A DNA stretch of 48,500 nt from Neocallimastix lanati (nom. inval.) (GCA_016946835.1 JACVTC010000047.1:467501-516000); one strand, 5' to 3'; shown: positions 1 to 13,889, counted from the first letter of the stretch. Notes: a model not told the origin generated them from the sequence alone. A program made the numbers and translations.

Positions 1-318
1 ATTTTATTCGAAAAGTAATTTTTTTTATATAAAAATATTTTTAATAATAATTTTTTTTTTTTTTTTGGAATAAATTTATTTATATATTTAAATTTATATT
101 TTTGTTTTATATATATATATATATATATTTATATTTTTATATATTTGAATATTTTTATATTCTTTATTTATATTTATATATATATATATTTATTTATTCA
201 ATATTTTTTTCATTAAAATAATATTAATTATAATTTAATATAATATAATAAAAATATATATTATATAAAATAGTATCCAAATTTATTTTTAAGAATTATT
301 CATACTATTAAAATTGTA
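1..318. other. AT-rich intergenic DNA upstream of first gene
   Basis: Almost pure A/T with short TA-dinucleotide and poly-T runs (about 50-66 and 109-130). No open frame, RNA signature or repeat copy is visible. It presumably contains the 5' flank and promoter of the gene starting at 319, but no specific promoter element can be singled out in such composition. Confidence 0.6.
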
Positions 319-2747
319 ATGCACGATTATTTTACAGATAAAGAAATATTAGAAGAAAATAAGGATAATTTTAGCTTTCCAAAAGAATTTATAACCCAAT
401 TAATTAATATATCTAATACCCTTTGGTTCTATAAAGTATTTTTTGAAAATTTTATTATGATGAATAACGAACAAAGTAAACAGTTACTAGATAGAATAAA
501 TGTTCTTTTGAATGGTTCAGCATCTCAAGAAAATGTTGCAAAAAAATTACTTCATATATTTCCTTTATGGCTTTTTTGCTTAACAAAATTAGCATATGAT
601 GAAACAAAGTTAATTATTCATGATTTTATTGATCTATTAGTCAATGCAGATAAAACTCAAATTATAGTTAGTCAATCAAAAGTAGAGACTATGGTATAAA
701 AAAATTTATATCTTTTACTTATTAACAATACATATTTAATCCATAATAATATATTATAAATTATCATTTTATTTATTTATTTATTTATATTATTTTTATT
801 AATATATAAAAATTATTAATATTTTTTTTCTCTAAATAATTTCAATATATATTTATATTATTTATACCGTAAAATTAATTATTATGAATATGATAACAGC
901 AATTACTTAAACTTTTAATTATAACTTCTGATAATCCAATTCATAATTCATCCTTTCTGAGGAATGAACAAATACAAACTTTTGTTGTGCGATCTGTATT
1001 ATTTATTTTAACAAAATTTTTACGTTATCAATCTGAGGAATATAATTGTTTATTTGATATTTTGCAGTTTAAGTAAATATTATTACTAATAATAACCAAA
1101 ATAAAAACCAAAATAATAATTATAATAATATAATTATAGTTTTTAAATAATTAAATAATTTATTTTTTATTATAAAGAATTTTGTATTTTCTGTTTATTA
1201 ATTAATTAACTATTTATTTATTTGTTTATAAAACTATATATAATATTTTATATATTATCATAATTACTATTATTGTTGTTGTTGATGGGTTACAATTGTT
1301 ATTAGAATTGATAATAATGAAATTAATTCCGATAAAATTTTTTATAATATTAAAAAATGTAAACTTCCACAAATATTTCAAGTATTCACTAATTACGAAC
1401 TATTAAATATCAATTATAGAATTCAATTTTTTATGATACCTTTTATTGAAACATTCTTAGAAATATTTATAAGTTTTGTAGAAAGTCCTAAATTAGAAAA
1501 AAAATTATTAGAATGGTTTCTCTATCCATTTGTTAATCTTTATTATTTTAATAGAAATGGTAAGAGAAATAATATAATATCTATGATTTCTATAATTACA
1601 ATAATTTATTATTAAAATTTATAAAAAATTTTATAATATATTAATATATCTTTACTAGACATCATTAAACGAATTATAAAGTATCAAAATGAATCAAGTC
1701 TAAAAACTATTAATAACAGAATAATTTTTAAAAATGTTATAGAACTTTGTATACAAAATGTAAATAAATATATAGATATTATTGTTCCATATGACGATAA
1801 TAAAAATTTTACGTTATTTAACGGACTAGTTAGAATTGGAATTGTTCAAATTATTAATAATATTGAGAATGGTTCACAATATTTTCATAAGTAATAAAAA
1901 ATTTTTTTTAACCAATATAAATTTATTTGAAATCATACTTAAATATAATGATTAAATCTAATAATTTATTATTATTATAAAATTATTAAAATTATTATTA
2001 TTATTATTATAAATACTTATAAGGATTGCTACATTATTTGAAGATGAAGTTTCATTCAAGCGTTTATTTCAAAAGGTAAAAAAAAAAGAAAAAAAGTTTT
2101 TTTTTTATTATCTATTTTAATATATTATTTAAATAACATTTATAAAATTAATAGTTAGAACCATAGAAATATATACTTAAGATTTATATATATGATTTCT
2201 ATTTTATATAATATATAGATAATTCCAGAAAATAAATTCTTTTTTGAAGAAGATATTGATATTCTTTTAAAAATTCTAACTCATAAAAGTAATTCAGTTT
2301 TAAATAAAAAGTCATTGATTAATTCTATTCTTCATTTAATTTCTTCTTTTTCTTGTTTTAAGTAAATATATATAATACAAATATTAATTAATAGTATTAC
2401 ATTATATTTTAGTTAACTTTATAAAAAATATTAATCCAATCTAATTTATAGTTCTATTATACAAATTATTGCGTCCTATCCAATATTTAAATGCTTTAAC
2501 AATATATTAAATAATGTTTCCTTTATTTCTTTCAAAGATTTTCCATATTCTATACCACAAAATATTTTAATTATATGTAGTATGATAATTCAATTTTCTT
2601 CACGTAAACAATGTAATTAAGATAATAATATTTATAGTATATATATATATATATTTAACAATCAATTAAATCAATTAATTATTTATTATTAATTGTTACC
2701 ATTATTTTAATAATTATATATATATATAATATATTTATATAAACTAT

Positions 2748-2779
<32 letters not shown>

Positions 2780-4221
2780 TGGAAACAAGAAAAAAATTAT
2801 TAGATCAATTGATTGATTGTAAATTAATAGAATCTATTATTGAATGCGGTATTATTCATTCAATAAAAAATATCAATATTATAGGGAAAATGTTAAATAA
2901 TTTTAATCAAAATCATTCCAATAATGATAAAGACAAAGCAAACAATATTAATAATAAATTAGAAAATGATAAAGAAAAAGAAACTAAAGATAGAAATAGT
3001 AATCTAATGGAAATTGGTGACAATAAGAAAAATATCATACATGAAAATTCTAAAAAAGAAATTATCGAAATCAACGATGAACAAGAAGAGACTCATAATG
3101 TTACAAAACAAAATAATATTAATAAAAGTTCAAATATTAAAGAAACAACATCATCATCCTTATCTACATCTGAGGAAAAAGATAATCAAAAAGAAAAAGA
3201 AGTTGAACTTCTTAATAATATTATTAAATATTTTTCCATTATTGAAAGTTCATTAGATACACTCTATTTATTCTCTGTTCATTTAAAAGAAGAATCACCA
3301 TCAAAAGATATTAAAAATAATACAAATTCATCATTCAATCCAAAAATAATAAAACGCATAGTTAATTTTTCTTCTCAGTCAAAAGCATCATCAAATAATA
3401 ATAACGATGAAAATAAATTTATCTCATTAAAATTTGCTCAAATATTGGAAAAAATGTAAAATATATAAAAATTAAATTATATTTTTATCGATTTTCATAA
3501 AAAAATAATAAAAATAATTAAATGAAAATAATTAATATATTTTTTTATTAATATTTTTTTTTTATTTAAAAATAAAAATAAAAAAAAAAGTATTACAATT
3601 GAACAATTTACTAGTTATTTATTAGAAAATCCAAAACTTATGCTAATAATATGTAAAATTCTAAAATTATGCTTTACTGAATTTTCATTTATTAAAGTAA
3701 ATTTATTAATATATATATTATATATTATTCATTAAACTACTATTAATATACACAAAAAAAAATTTTTTTTTTATTTATATTACTTATATTTAATCTTGTA
3801 GGATTGTGAAAAAACAATTATTTTCACAAAACTATTTAGAATAATATCTCAATTATTTAAAGATCATATATTTCAACCTTATAACTATCTTGTTAATGAA
3901 ATTTGTCATATTGTTGATTTTATATTAAGACGTTCATTTATTATTTCTAAAAAATTGAAAAAGGTACAAATTTAATTATAAAAATTTTTTTTTCTTTATG
4001 ATCATATTATATTTATTATTAAAATTAATAAATAATATTAACAATCATAATTTTAATATTAATTTAACTATGTAATTTTTTTTCTGTATTTTTTTTTTTT
4101 TTTTTTTTTTATTTGAATTTAGGACAATATTCATGTTTTATTAAATCATTATGAAAGAAATATTGGTGGTAATGATCACCTTAAAGAAACTGTCAAAAAT
4201 CTTGATAATTTAATTAATTAA
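319..4221 (+). CDS. Unidentified 810-aa protein, probably alpha-helical repeat, 11 exons
   Basis: I do not recognise this protein. The model is 319-693, 900-1072, 1306-1559, 1659-1890, 2024-2075, 2219-2361, 2452-2612, 2780-3455, 3591-3696, 3802-3963, 4123-4221. All donors are GT (mostly GTAA/GTAT), all acceptors AG, and the phases match at every junction, giving 2433 nt ending in TAA. Outside exon 8 the protein is Leu/Ile/Phe/Lys-rich with regularly spaced hydrophobics (for example LLKLLIITSDN, LLEWFLYPF, KLFRIISQLF), as expected of an ARM/HEAT-like helical solenoid. Exon 8 encodes a disordered insert rich in Asn, Lys, Glu and Ser. No signal peptide, membrane segment or catalytic motif is visible. 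Solenoid scaffolds such as phosphatase regulatory subunits or Mediator/nuclear subunits are possible, but nothing decides among them. The start codon is the first in-frame ATG of exon 1; an upstream exon cannot be excluded. Confidence 0.72.
2752..2778 (+). repeat. A27 tract forming the 3' end of an intron
   Basis: Twenty-seven A residues run directly into the G of the acceptor of exon 8 of the 319-4221 gene. The upstream acceptor context is therefore pure A, not a polypyrimidine tract. The phase (T from exon 7 plus TG from exon 8 gives Leu) confirms the junction. Confidence 0.85.
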
Positions 4222-5041
4222 TCTGGTTAATTTTGTTAATATTATTAAAAATTAATATATATAATATTTTTTTTACATTACATTTACATATAAATTAAAA
4301 ATTTAATGTTCAAGAAATTAATATTAAATAAATAATAATTAAATATGAAAATATTTAATATAATTTTATAATAATTTTATATTATGTGGACAATAATACT
4401 AATTAATTGAAATATTAGAATGTACATAAAATATATATATATATTTTTTTTATATATATATATACCTTAATTGAAAAAAAAAAAAATTTTATTTTTTGTA
4501 AAATTATATTTTAGGTTACAAAAATTGAATATGTAATCTGAATATGATTGGATATTTTGTATTTTTTTTTTTTTTTTTTTTTTATAAATTTAATTTTATA
4601 TACCTAAATATTAAAATATATAATAAATTATTATTATAATATATTTATAATTGAGATTATATTTTATTTTTATTTAATAATTTAAAAAAAAAAAAAAATG
4701 TAAAAAATATAAATAGTCATTTTAGTCATTAAAATAAATTTTTTTTTTTCATATAAAAAAAAAAAAATAGAAAAGTTATTAAGAAATTTAGAGTTATAGA
4801 AAGGGTTAAAATTGTTAGAAGTTTTAGAAGTTATTAAAAAATATTTTATTTTAAGAAAAGAATTAAAATATTTTTAGATAAAAGGTAAAAAAGAAATAAA
4901 AAAATTCAAAAGTAAAATGTATTTTATAAAATTAAAATATTGAAATTAATAGTAATGAAGTATACATATTAATGAAAATATATAATAATTATACTATCAA
5001 ATAATATGTAGAAAATAAAGAGTAAATATAAAATATGAAAA

Positions 5042-5195
5042 GCACATTCCTTAGATCCCTGCACGTGGAATATGCTCTATAGTATATTATGAAATATTTA
5101 AAGTATTTCATAAATATATTATATCATTTTCCCCTAGCTCGAAAGGCTATGGCATTATGCAGTGTTGAGTCATTAATGTGCAATAGCAATTTTAT
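5042..5195 (+). ncRNA. Candidate structured RNA island
   Basis: This stretch has markedly more G and C than the DNA around it and no coding frame. Visible pairings are GCACATTCC with GGAATATGC (one mismatch), ATGAAATA with TATTTCAT, and CCCTAGC with GCTATGG around the loop TCGAAAG (one mismatch). A 7-bp pairing of the two ends (GCACATT at 5042-5048 with AATGTGC at 5175-5181) is an alternative to the first stem. A T-rich run follows near 5190, which would suit Pol III termination on the plus strand. It does not match U1, U2, U4, U5, U6, SRP or tRNA motifs as I know them. Strand and identity are guesses; it could equally be a short transposon remnant. Confidence 0.25.
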
Positions 5196-6044
5196 TTTTT
5201 TTTTTAAAAAAAAAAATAGAAGATCATATAAATTAATTATTTAAAGATGTAGGTTTATTCGGAAATTAATGGAAACCATATTATTACTAGCAATAGCGAT
5301 AAATGACAAAATTTTTTAATTTTTATTAATAAATTTTATAGATATAGAAAATTATTTTGTTAGTAAAAGATTATTTATATTTCTTTGGTTTTCAATTAAA
5401 TATATCGTATAATCATTTATTTAATAGAATAGTTTATATATTTTATAATAAATTTTAATAAGAATTATGAAGTTGTTTCCCTCTTAATTTCAAAGATAAA
5501 TAATACCTACAAAAATTAATTTTGTTGACATGCAAAAATAAAACAAAAATAATTGTTGAAATAAATTGATTTAAATTAGTTTTTATTAACATAAAAATAT
5601 ATAAAATATATATATATTTAAATAATATTTTATGAATATATTAAAATATATATTTAAAATAGGGTTTAGAATAATTAATATCAAAGTTAAAAATACTACT
5701 TACATTAAGAAAAAAAATTAAAAAAAGAAAAGAAGCAAAAATTATTTGGTAATATTAATATTATAAATATTATGATATTATATATTATTTTAATTTATAA
5801 TAATATATTACTGAATAATTAATATGTTAATTAATTTCTTATATAATTTTTCATTTTTATTTTTGAATAAAAATTTAAAATTATATAAAATATTAATATA
5901 AAATATAAAAAAAAAATATAAAATATAATAAAAGAAATGAAAATGTTAAGTAGTTTTATGTAGGATATATTATATAATAATACCTATTTTTTTTAAATAC
6001 TTTGATATTATTAAAAAAATTAATTTACTAATATAAAAAAATAA

Positions 6045-6120
6045 TAAAAAAAAAAAAGAAAGAAAAAAGAAAAAAGAAAAAGAATAAAATAAAAAATAAA
6101 AAATAAAAAAAAAAGCATAA

Positions 6121-6151
<31 letters not shown>

Positions 6152-6275
6152 AGAAAGAAAAAAAAATTCTTTATACTTTAATATAATAATAATTAAATAT
6201 AATTAAAGTAAAAAGAAAAAAAAAAAAAAGAAAAAAAAAGAAAAAAGAAAATAAAAAAAGAAAAAAAAAATAATA
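6045..6275 (+). repeat. A/G-only low-complexity tract
   Basis: Long stretches of A interrupted by G (units such as AAAGAAAG and AAAAAGAAA), with an A27 run near 6122-6148 and a short mixed gap around 6168-6209. No coding or structural meaning is evident. Confidence 0.7.
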
Positions 6276-6756
6276 TAAATAAAAAATTATAAATGAATAA
6301 CAAGAAATTTTTTTTATTATTTTAAACTGACAAATTAGTAAATAGAATATTAATTGTAATAGTAGTATATATATTAGTTATTTTAAATAGAGTAATATTA
6401 TAAGCTATTTAATATAATTAATAATATATCTTTAAATATATATTATGTTTATAACTAAATAGTAATATTTTAATGTAGTATTATAAAAATGTTATTATAG
6501 TTATAAATGTAGTATTTATTAAAATATTAAAATATATATATTATATCATTAAATAAAAATATTAAGAAAATAAGAAAATATAAAATATAAAAAAAAAAAT
6601 ATTAATATTGTAATAAACAAAAAAAAATAAATAAAGAACATAAGAATTATAAAAAAATAATTATTATTTAATATTTATATGTGTTTATTTTGATATTTTA
6701 ATGTGTTAAATACATTTAAATAATGAAGTCTATTGAATTATTATTTTTTTTGGATA

Positions 6757-7746
6757 CTACAGTTCAACCCAATGTTTTGCTGTTTCTTCGTAGGTATTAT
6801 AATTTAATATACTACATTTATTATCTTTCGAACGATATGAATTTATTTCCATATCAAATATATGACTATTTTTAAATATATGAAAAAAAAATTAAAATAA
6901 TATTTTTACATATAAATATTTTTATTCAATATTAATATTAGACTTAATAATAATAATAATAATAAGTTTAAATATCAAAATATAGTAAATTACTTACTGA
7001 TATATTTTTCTTCTTAAAGCTGCTGTACGTCCATAGGATGAACTACTTGTTATAATATGATAATCCATTTCACCATATAGCCAGTGTTCCGCAAAGGCAA
7101 GATATATAGCTTCTTTATTGTTTGTTTTTTCAATATGATTAATAGACATATCGGTTATAGTTATAACTTTTTCAGGCCATTTTTCTTTTGCTTTTTCTCT
7201 TAATATTTTGCAATCTGTTAATAACAACCAATATACTTTTTTATTCTTTTTTTTACTTTGTATAGATAAACTATTCTTATCTTTATTAAAAGGATTTTGA
7301 AGAATTTCCTTTTCTAATTCTTCAGCACACTCAAAAAATTGCCTTACTTGATTAAAAAGTAAAACATCATTAGAGCATACAAAAGATCCTGTTTCACTAA
7401 AAGTATTATCTCCAAGTCGAATTTGCAAACCGATTCTTAAGGGTTCTTCTCCATCATCAGATGGCAAATAATTTTTACCAAGCGAATCTAAAGAATTATA
7501 TCCCATGTAATAATCTCTTTTAATTTTCATCTCTTCATAAGCATTTTGTACAATTTTCATTATTTCAGGTTTTGGTTTAAAAAGAAATTCAAATGCACAT
7601 CCAAATGCCGTATCCGGTCTTATACCTAATTCATATAATTGTTGTTTATGAAATACATTTTCGAAAATTCTCTGTAATTTACCATTTTGAATTCTATAAA
7701 GTAATGCATCAACATCCTAAATTTCAAAAATAATTATATTAGTAAT

Positions 7747-7784
<38 letters not shown>

Positions 7785-8398
7785 CATTAAAATTTTTTAT
7801 TCATTGTTAAAATTTATTTTATTTTAATTTCAAAAAATCTTCTGAAAATTAACAATTTTGATAATTTTAATATTTTTTTTTATTTTTTTTTTTTTTTTCT
7901 TACTTCATAATTACTGGTAAAATTAGTATATAAAAATCCTTCATTCCATTGTTCTTTTTCAAATTCAGTATAATATAATTTTTTAATAGAATTGTTTGCT
8001 TCAAGCTTCTCTAATTCCTCCTTGCTTATACTCCAATCAATATTAGGCTTTTCAAAAATATCCTCTAAGTCAATACCTATTATTTTAAATGAACGTTTTG
8101 ATAGTAATGCAATATAAAATCCTGAAATAATTTGTGTAAGTCTATCACCCCAACCATTTTTCCAAGCATCTAATATTAGATATTTCCTTTTAGGTGAATT
8201 TTCCATTTCTCTTTGTAATAACGTGTATTGTTCCTGCCAGCGGCCACAATACTTGTTATCAAATGAACCTTGAACCATTGGATAATAGTTTTTAGAATTT
8301 CTATTATTAGAATTATTCTTATAATATATTATTGTAATAAACGGAATACTGATTACAAATGTTAGACATAGTAAATTTATTATTTTGCTTTTTCTCAT
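6757..8398 (-). CDS. Fucosyltransferase-like type II membrane glycosyltransferase, 440 aa, 3 exons
   Basis: Exons (minus strand) are 8398-7904, 7716-6998 and 6865-6757, with GTAAGA and GTAAGT donors and TAG acceptors; 1323 nt in one frame. Residues 8-26 form one hydrophobic segment behind a short basic N-terminus (MRKSK), the topology of a Golgi type II enzyme. GWGDRLTQIISGF (82-94) and IGLQIRLGD (260-268) correspond to the Gly-rich segment and the HxRxxD-like nucleotide-sugar segment of the GT-B fucosyltransferase superfamily. Later conserved-looking pieces are FAEHWLYGEMDYHIITSSSSYGR and a C-terminal AKHWVEL. From family knowledge it would transfer fucose from GDP-fucose to a glycan in the Golgi lumen. 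The His usual in that motif is Gln here, so activity and exact family are uncertain. It lies 589 bp downstream of the receptor gene on the same strand. Confidence 0.75.
7751..7781. repeat. (TA)n microsatellite in intron 1 of the fucosyltransferase-like gene
   Basis: About fifteen TA units lie inside the 187-nt intron (7717-7903) of the minus-strand gene. The intron also carries a T-rich run at its donor side. Confidence 0.85.
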
Positions 8399-8987
8399 TT
8401 TTATTAATTTTTTAAAATAAAAAAAAAAAATAAAATTGAATTATAAATTTCAATAATTTTATTGGTATAATTGTTATTTTTACAATATTTTAATGTTTTT
8501 ATTTATTGTTATTATTATGATAATTATAATTATTATTGTTATTATTATTATTTTATTTATTGATTTAATTTGAAAGTTCCATTTGAATTAATTTTTATTT
8601 CATTCTTAAATATTAATAATAAAAAAAAAAAATAAAAAAAATATTATAGAATATATATATATATATATATATTTTGTTTCTCTTTAATTTTTTTTTTTTT
8701 TTCTTTTTTTTTTAAATATATATATATATATATTTATTTTATTTTTTTATTTATTTTATTTTTCTCTTTTTTGCTTAAATATGTTCTTATAATACTTTTA
8801 AAAAAACTATACAAAATTAATTTTTTATTAATTTTTTTACATAATATTAAAATAATGTAACGAATATACATACATTTATATTTTATAAGATATAATGTAT
8901 TTTTTAACAATATATAGCTACAATATTTTTTTACAATAAATTTTTTACTTTTTTTTTAAAAAAAAATTTTTTTTTTATTTAAAAAAA
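8399..8987. other. Intergenic spacer between two minus-strand genes
   Basis: It contains TA-dinucleotide runs (8651-8671, 8718-8732), poly-T/poly-A tracts and no coding frame. It should hold the 3' end of the receptor gene and the promoter of the fucosyltransferase-like gene, but no discrete signal stands out. Confidence 0.6.
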
Positions 8988-11900
8988 TTATTCAATTGTA
9001 AATTTTAGTTGATTTTTACTATTAGTTTTTATATATTTAATATTTCCATTTGAATACGTAAAAATTTGAGAGCAATATTTATAAAAATCAATATATTTCC
9101 TAATAACAATATATTCACTTTCTGTATCCATGCATCCACAAAAAAATGTTTTATGGATGGGACATTCCTCACTCTTAAAAGAAATAAAATAATAATTTGG
9201 ATCATTTCCTTTTCCCCTCATTGTATAGTATATCTTATCCCAAATGAGTAATATTGATAGTATTAAATAGCATATTCCAGATATTGAACTGGTAAATTTA
9301 TTGTATAAATAACTCTTTTGATAAATTGTTACATATGCAATAATCTTTAATTGAAAATAATAATAATTTTAATTTAATAAATAGATAATAATATATTTAT
9401 TATTATATATAATATATTTTTAAAATAATTACATTTGACAAAGGTCCTAATAAAATCCATACCATTAACGAATAACCAAAATACTTAATATATTTAAAGA
9501 TGTATGTATAATTCCATATCTTAAATATTATAAAAAATTGGTAAAATATTAAAACTAATTCATTAAAATCCATTAAAAAATCAGCATTTATTAAAGGACA
9601 TTGATATCTCCATTCATAATTAAATTCTTGAATATATTTGGTTTTCGTTCTACTATATACTATGATTACAATAATATAAATAACTAAATTAACAAAATAA
9701 ATAACACCAACTTCACTATACAACGAATGTATATATGAAACATTTTTATTTAATTCTTGGAGAGTAGATACTTCTTTTTTTTTAGAATGTATAGAAGTTG
9801 ATGAGGTTTGAAAATGATTTATCCAATATTCTCCTTCCTTAAAATTCCCAAATTCATTTAATTTCTTCTCAATATTAAATAATATTGTTTCTCTCATTGT
9901 TTTTCTTTGGTTTTTTATCAATTCTTTATCATTTATCGCCATATTAGAATCATTGTTTTGAAATACTTGTAAATTCAACCTATCGAGTTCATCATAACTC
10001 ATTCCCAATTTCTGAGCAGTAGATATATACATATGATATGAAATAATAATTAAAAATATCCCATTATGTTTCAATAAGAATTTTAGAGCACAATTACTAT
10101 AATCCAAAAAATGGTTAAAATTTAAACTCAATAAATATAAAAATATTCCTAGCAATATGAAATTACATTTAATATATCCTGTGTCAGCTATAATTCCTTG
10201 TTTTTTATTTACCGTTAAATATATCATTGATATTATTATTAAAATCATTGTAGGAATTGTCATTATATATGAAAAACTGTTACTATTATAAATATAAATA
10301 TTAGAATAGATAAATTAATATATTATTATGGTGATAGAAATAATTTAAGTTTATCTAACTAAATATTAATTTATTAATAATAACTTTATATATAATTACT
10401 ATTAATATAAAAAATATATATATATATATATTTTATATATATAAATTTATACCTTATATTTGCATAAATCTTTTCACTACAATTATTTCCACCCCACCCT
10501 CCTTTACAAATACAGTGGTTTGATTTAATAGTATTAATATTTTCAAGATCACCTTTTTCACAATTAGCATTTTCATTAGGACAAGTGGTTAAATCGCATT
10601 TTGGATATTCACAGTAATAATATTTATTATAATACATTTTAATTTGTTCTTCATTACATTCATTAATAATCATCTTTAATTTATTATTTCCAAAAAGAAT
10701 TTTATTTTCATTTTGTATTGAAAATTTAAAATCAATTGTCATAGCTGTTTCAGAATATATTTTAAAATCTTTTAATTCACAGATTCCTAAAATTTTTTAT
10801 TAAATATATAATATAATATAATATAATATATTTATAATAATAATATATATATATATAATAAGTTATATTTTATTAAACATATAATGAATTCTTAATTATG
10901 AGAAAATAAAATAAAATATACATATATTATTAACCTTTTGAAAAGCTACATATATTTCCAGTTATTTTAATATTTTCTATATTCTTATCATTATCGTCAT
11001 ATATTGTTAATATCATATTTGAATAATAACGTGATACATCTGTGACAGTTTGATTGAATTTATCTTTTAAAACAAATGTTAATGGATATTTATCACCACT
11101 TTTAACACTTATTTCATTTGAATTTGTGGTATTTAAGTTAACCATATATGGAGAAGATGCATATTCATTACCATGTGATTCTGCAATATTATTCATACTT
11201 ATTATATCTTTTTGAAAATTATTGAAATTAATAGTATTTGAATATAATATACCACCAGCATAAGCTGAATTTTTTGTAAAGTTTAGATTTTTCATATTTA
11301 GTATTTTTAAAGAATTTGCCTCAATATTAAATACTCCTCCAAAATAATTAGCATTATTTTTAATAAACGAAGAATCATATATTTCTAAAATAAAATCGTT
11401 ATTCTTTTTTATATCATTTAATTTTCTATCATATAAATACATTACTCCACCATTTAAAGCGTAATTATTTATAAAACTTGATGATGAAATTTTTATTCTT
11501 GAATCATCAATATTCATAAAGCAGCTAATAAAAGATAAATGTCAAAATTGAAATTATATATATTATAAATTTAACAGAAAAGATTTTTTATTATTATTAT
11601 TTTTATTTTATTTTTAGAATATACATATATATATTTATTAATATATATATTTTTGGTTTATAATTTTATTTTTGGTTTATAATTATTATTATTATTATTA
11701 ATTAATTAATTAAAACTAGTGTATTAAATAATAATATTTCCTATTCTCTTGAATATAGAAAGTAATTATATATATATATATATATATAAAATTACTTACA
11801 TTACACCACCATTATTTTTATTTTCATTTCTTTCAAATTTTGAATTATCAATAATTAAATTAGTATTACCGTTATTGGTTATTAAACCACATTTTAATTT

Positions 11901-12559
11901 ATTTGTATTTTTATTATTAATAACATATGCATTACTAATAATTATCTCAGACTATTTTATTCATTATTATATACAAATAAATAAAAATAATTAAATATAT
12001 ATATTTTTTAGTAGAGTTAATTAATATATATATTATAAAATAAATATCTTTTAATAAAACGATGGATTACAAACATTAAATGATAAATTATTTATTAGGG
12101 AACCATATGATATTGTATTATTTATATTCATATTTTCAAATTTAATATTTGATTTACTCCCTTGAATTATAATAAAATCGCCATTAGACATGCATTTATT
12201 AATTGTTACTTCATTCATATTAAAATAATTATTATTCAAGCTTGAAGTGAAAGTAATTAAAGACGAATAATCAACATCTCCATTACATAAAATATTATCA
12301 AATAGACAATTGTGAAATGACGCAGGTTTATTAAAAATATTAATCATACTTTTTGAATTGGATGTAATATTCAGAAAAGTAACATTATTGAAAATATAAG
12401 TTGATTCTTCATTAAATAGTGTACTGCTAAGAGAACTATGGTTATTCAGTCAAATTAATAAAAAATAAATTATTTATTTTAATTGATAAATTATATATAA
12501 ATAATATCGATTATAATTTTTTATTAATTAATGATAATAGTTAATAATTATAATGATTA

Positions 12560-12641
<82 letters not shown>

Positions 12642-13845
12642 TTAAATTACATGATATTATTAAAATTAGTATCTGATATTTCAATATATGAATATCTACT
12701 ATTTAATAATATAGGAATTGAAGTTCTGCTGGTAATATTATATATTTTTGTATTATATATTAAGATACTATCATTGTAACCATCAATTAACGTACTAATA
12801 TCTTGATATAAAATAAATAATTTATTTTAAATAATTATGTTTATATATATATATGTATATGTTTAATTAAATTATATATTTAATGCTCTTTTTTCTTTAT
12901 ATATAATATATATTTAATTAAAATTACATATTTAATAATTACCATTAAAAGTTGAATTTTTAATAATAATTTGAATTGGATTTTTATCTTTAATTCCATT
13001 TGGTTTAACATAAATTAAATATCCTATATATGAATGACAATTTATAAATGTTGTATTATATAATCTAAAGAAAACAAAAATGAAATAAAAATTTTTAATT
13101 AAATTAAAAGAAAAATATTTATTAGGTTATATATTGCTATTTATATATATATATATATAACAACAAATAAATTTTGTTAATTTTCATTAATAATATTATT
13201 ATTACTCAATTGAAGAATTAGTAATATAAAAAAATGAATTATTTGTTTGTGGATTTATATCTTCAAACTTTGAATCTATTAACTTTATTTTATTTCCATA
13301 ACTACAAGAATAAATTAAGGAAGAATAAATTTCATTTTTATGTCCTATTATTTTTTTAAAATAACCTTTTTATTTATTAATAAATATTTCTAGAATTTTT
13401 AATTTTTAATATAAAATATATAATTATTATAATAATATTGAAATAAAATATAAAACAAATATAATATATATAATTTTAATATATATATATGAAGTATTTA
13501 CAATTATTAAAAATAACATTTCCACTACCAAGATTTCCTATATATTTAATATTTTCGAAATAACAGTTTTTATAATAGGAAAAAAAACATTTGGATGATT
13601 CTATAATATTATAAATTTGTTTACTATGATGTTGTTCAAATATTTTATATGAATCACTATATTTAAAATTATATTATAATATTACATATAGTAAAGTAAA
13701 TATTATAGAATAAAATATAATATAATATAATATAATATAATATAATAGTTTTTTTTTTTTTTTTTTTTTTTTCAATACAATTTCTATTTCAAACAAAAAT
13801 TTGCTTGATAATACAATAATTTCTAATATATAATTATTTCAACAA

Positions 13846-13889
<44 letters not shown>

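Larger units (their letters stand above)
4222..6756. other. Intergenic region between convergent genes
   Basis: AT-rich, with several homopolymer tracts (for example T at about 4561-4583 and A at 4683-4698). It has no open frame of coding character. It lies between the 3' ends of a plus-strand and a minus-strand gene. The only compositional departure is the island at 5042-5195, listed separately, and a purine-only stretch near 6045-6275. Confidence 0.6.

Noticed and set aside
13206-13344. Premature stop in the receptor gene making it a pseudogene
   Set aside because: The stop appears only with the distal acceptor. The AG 21 nt upstream keeps the frame and yields a continuous 1262-residue product.
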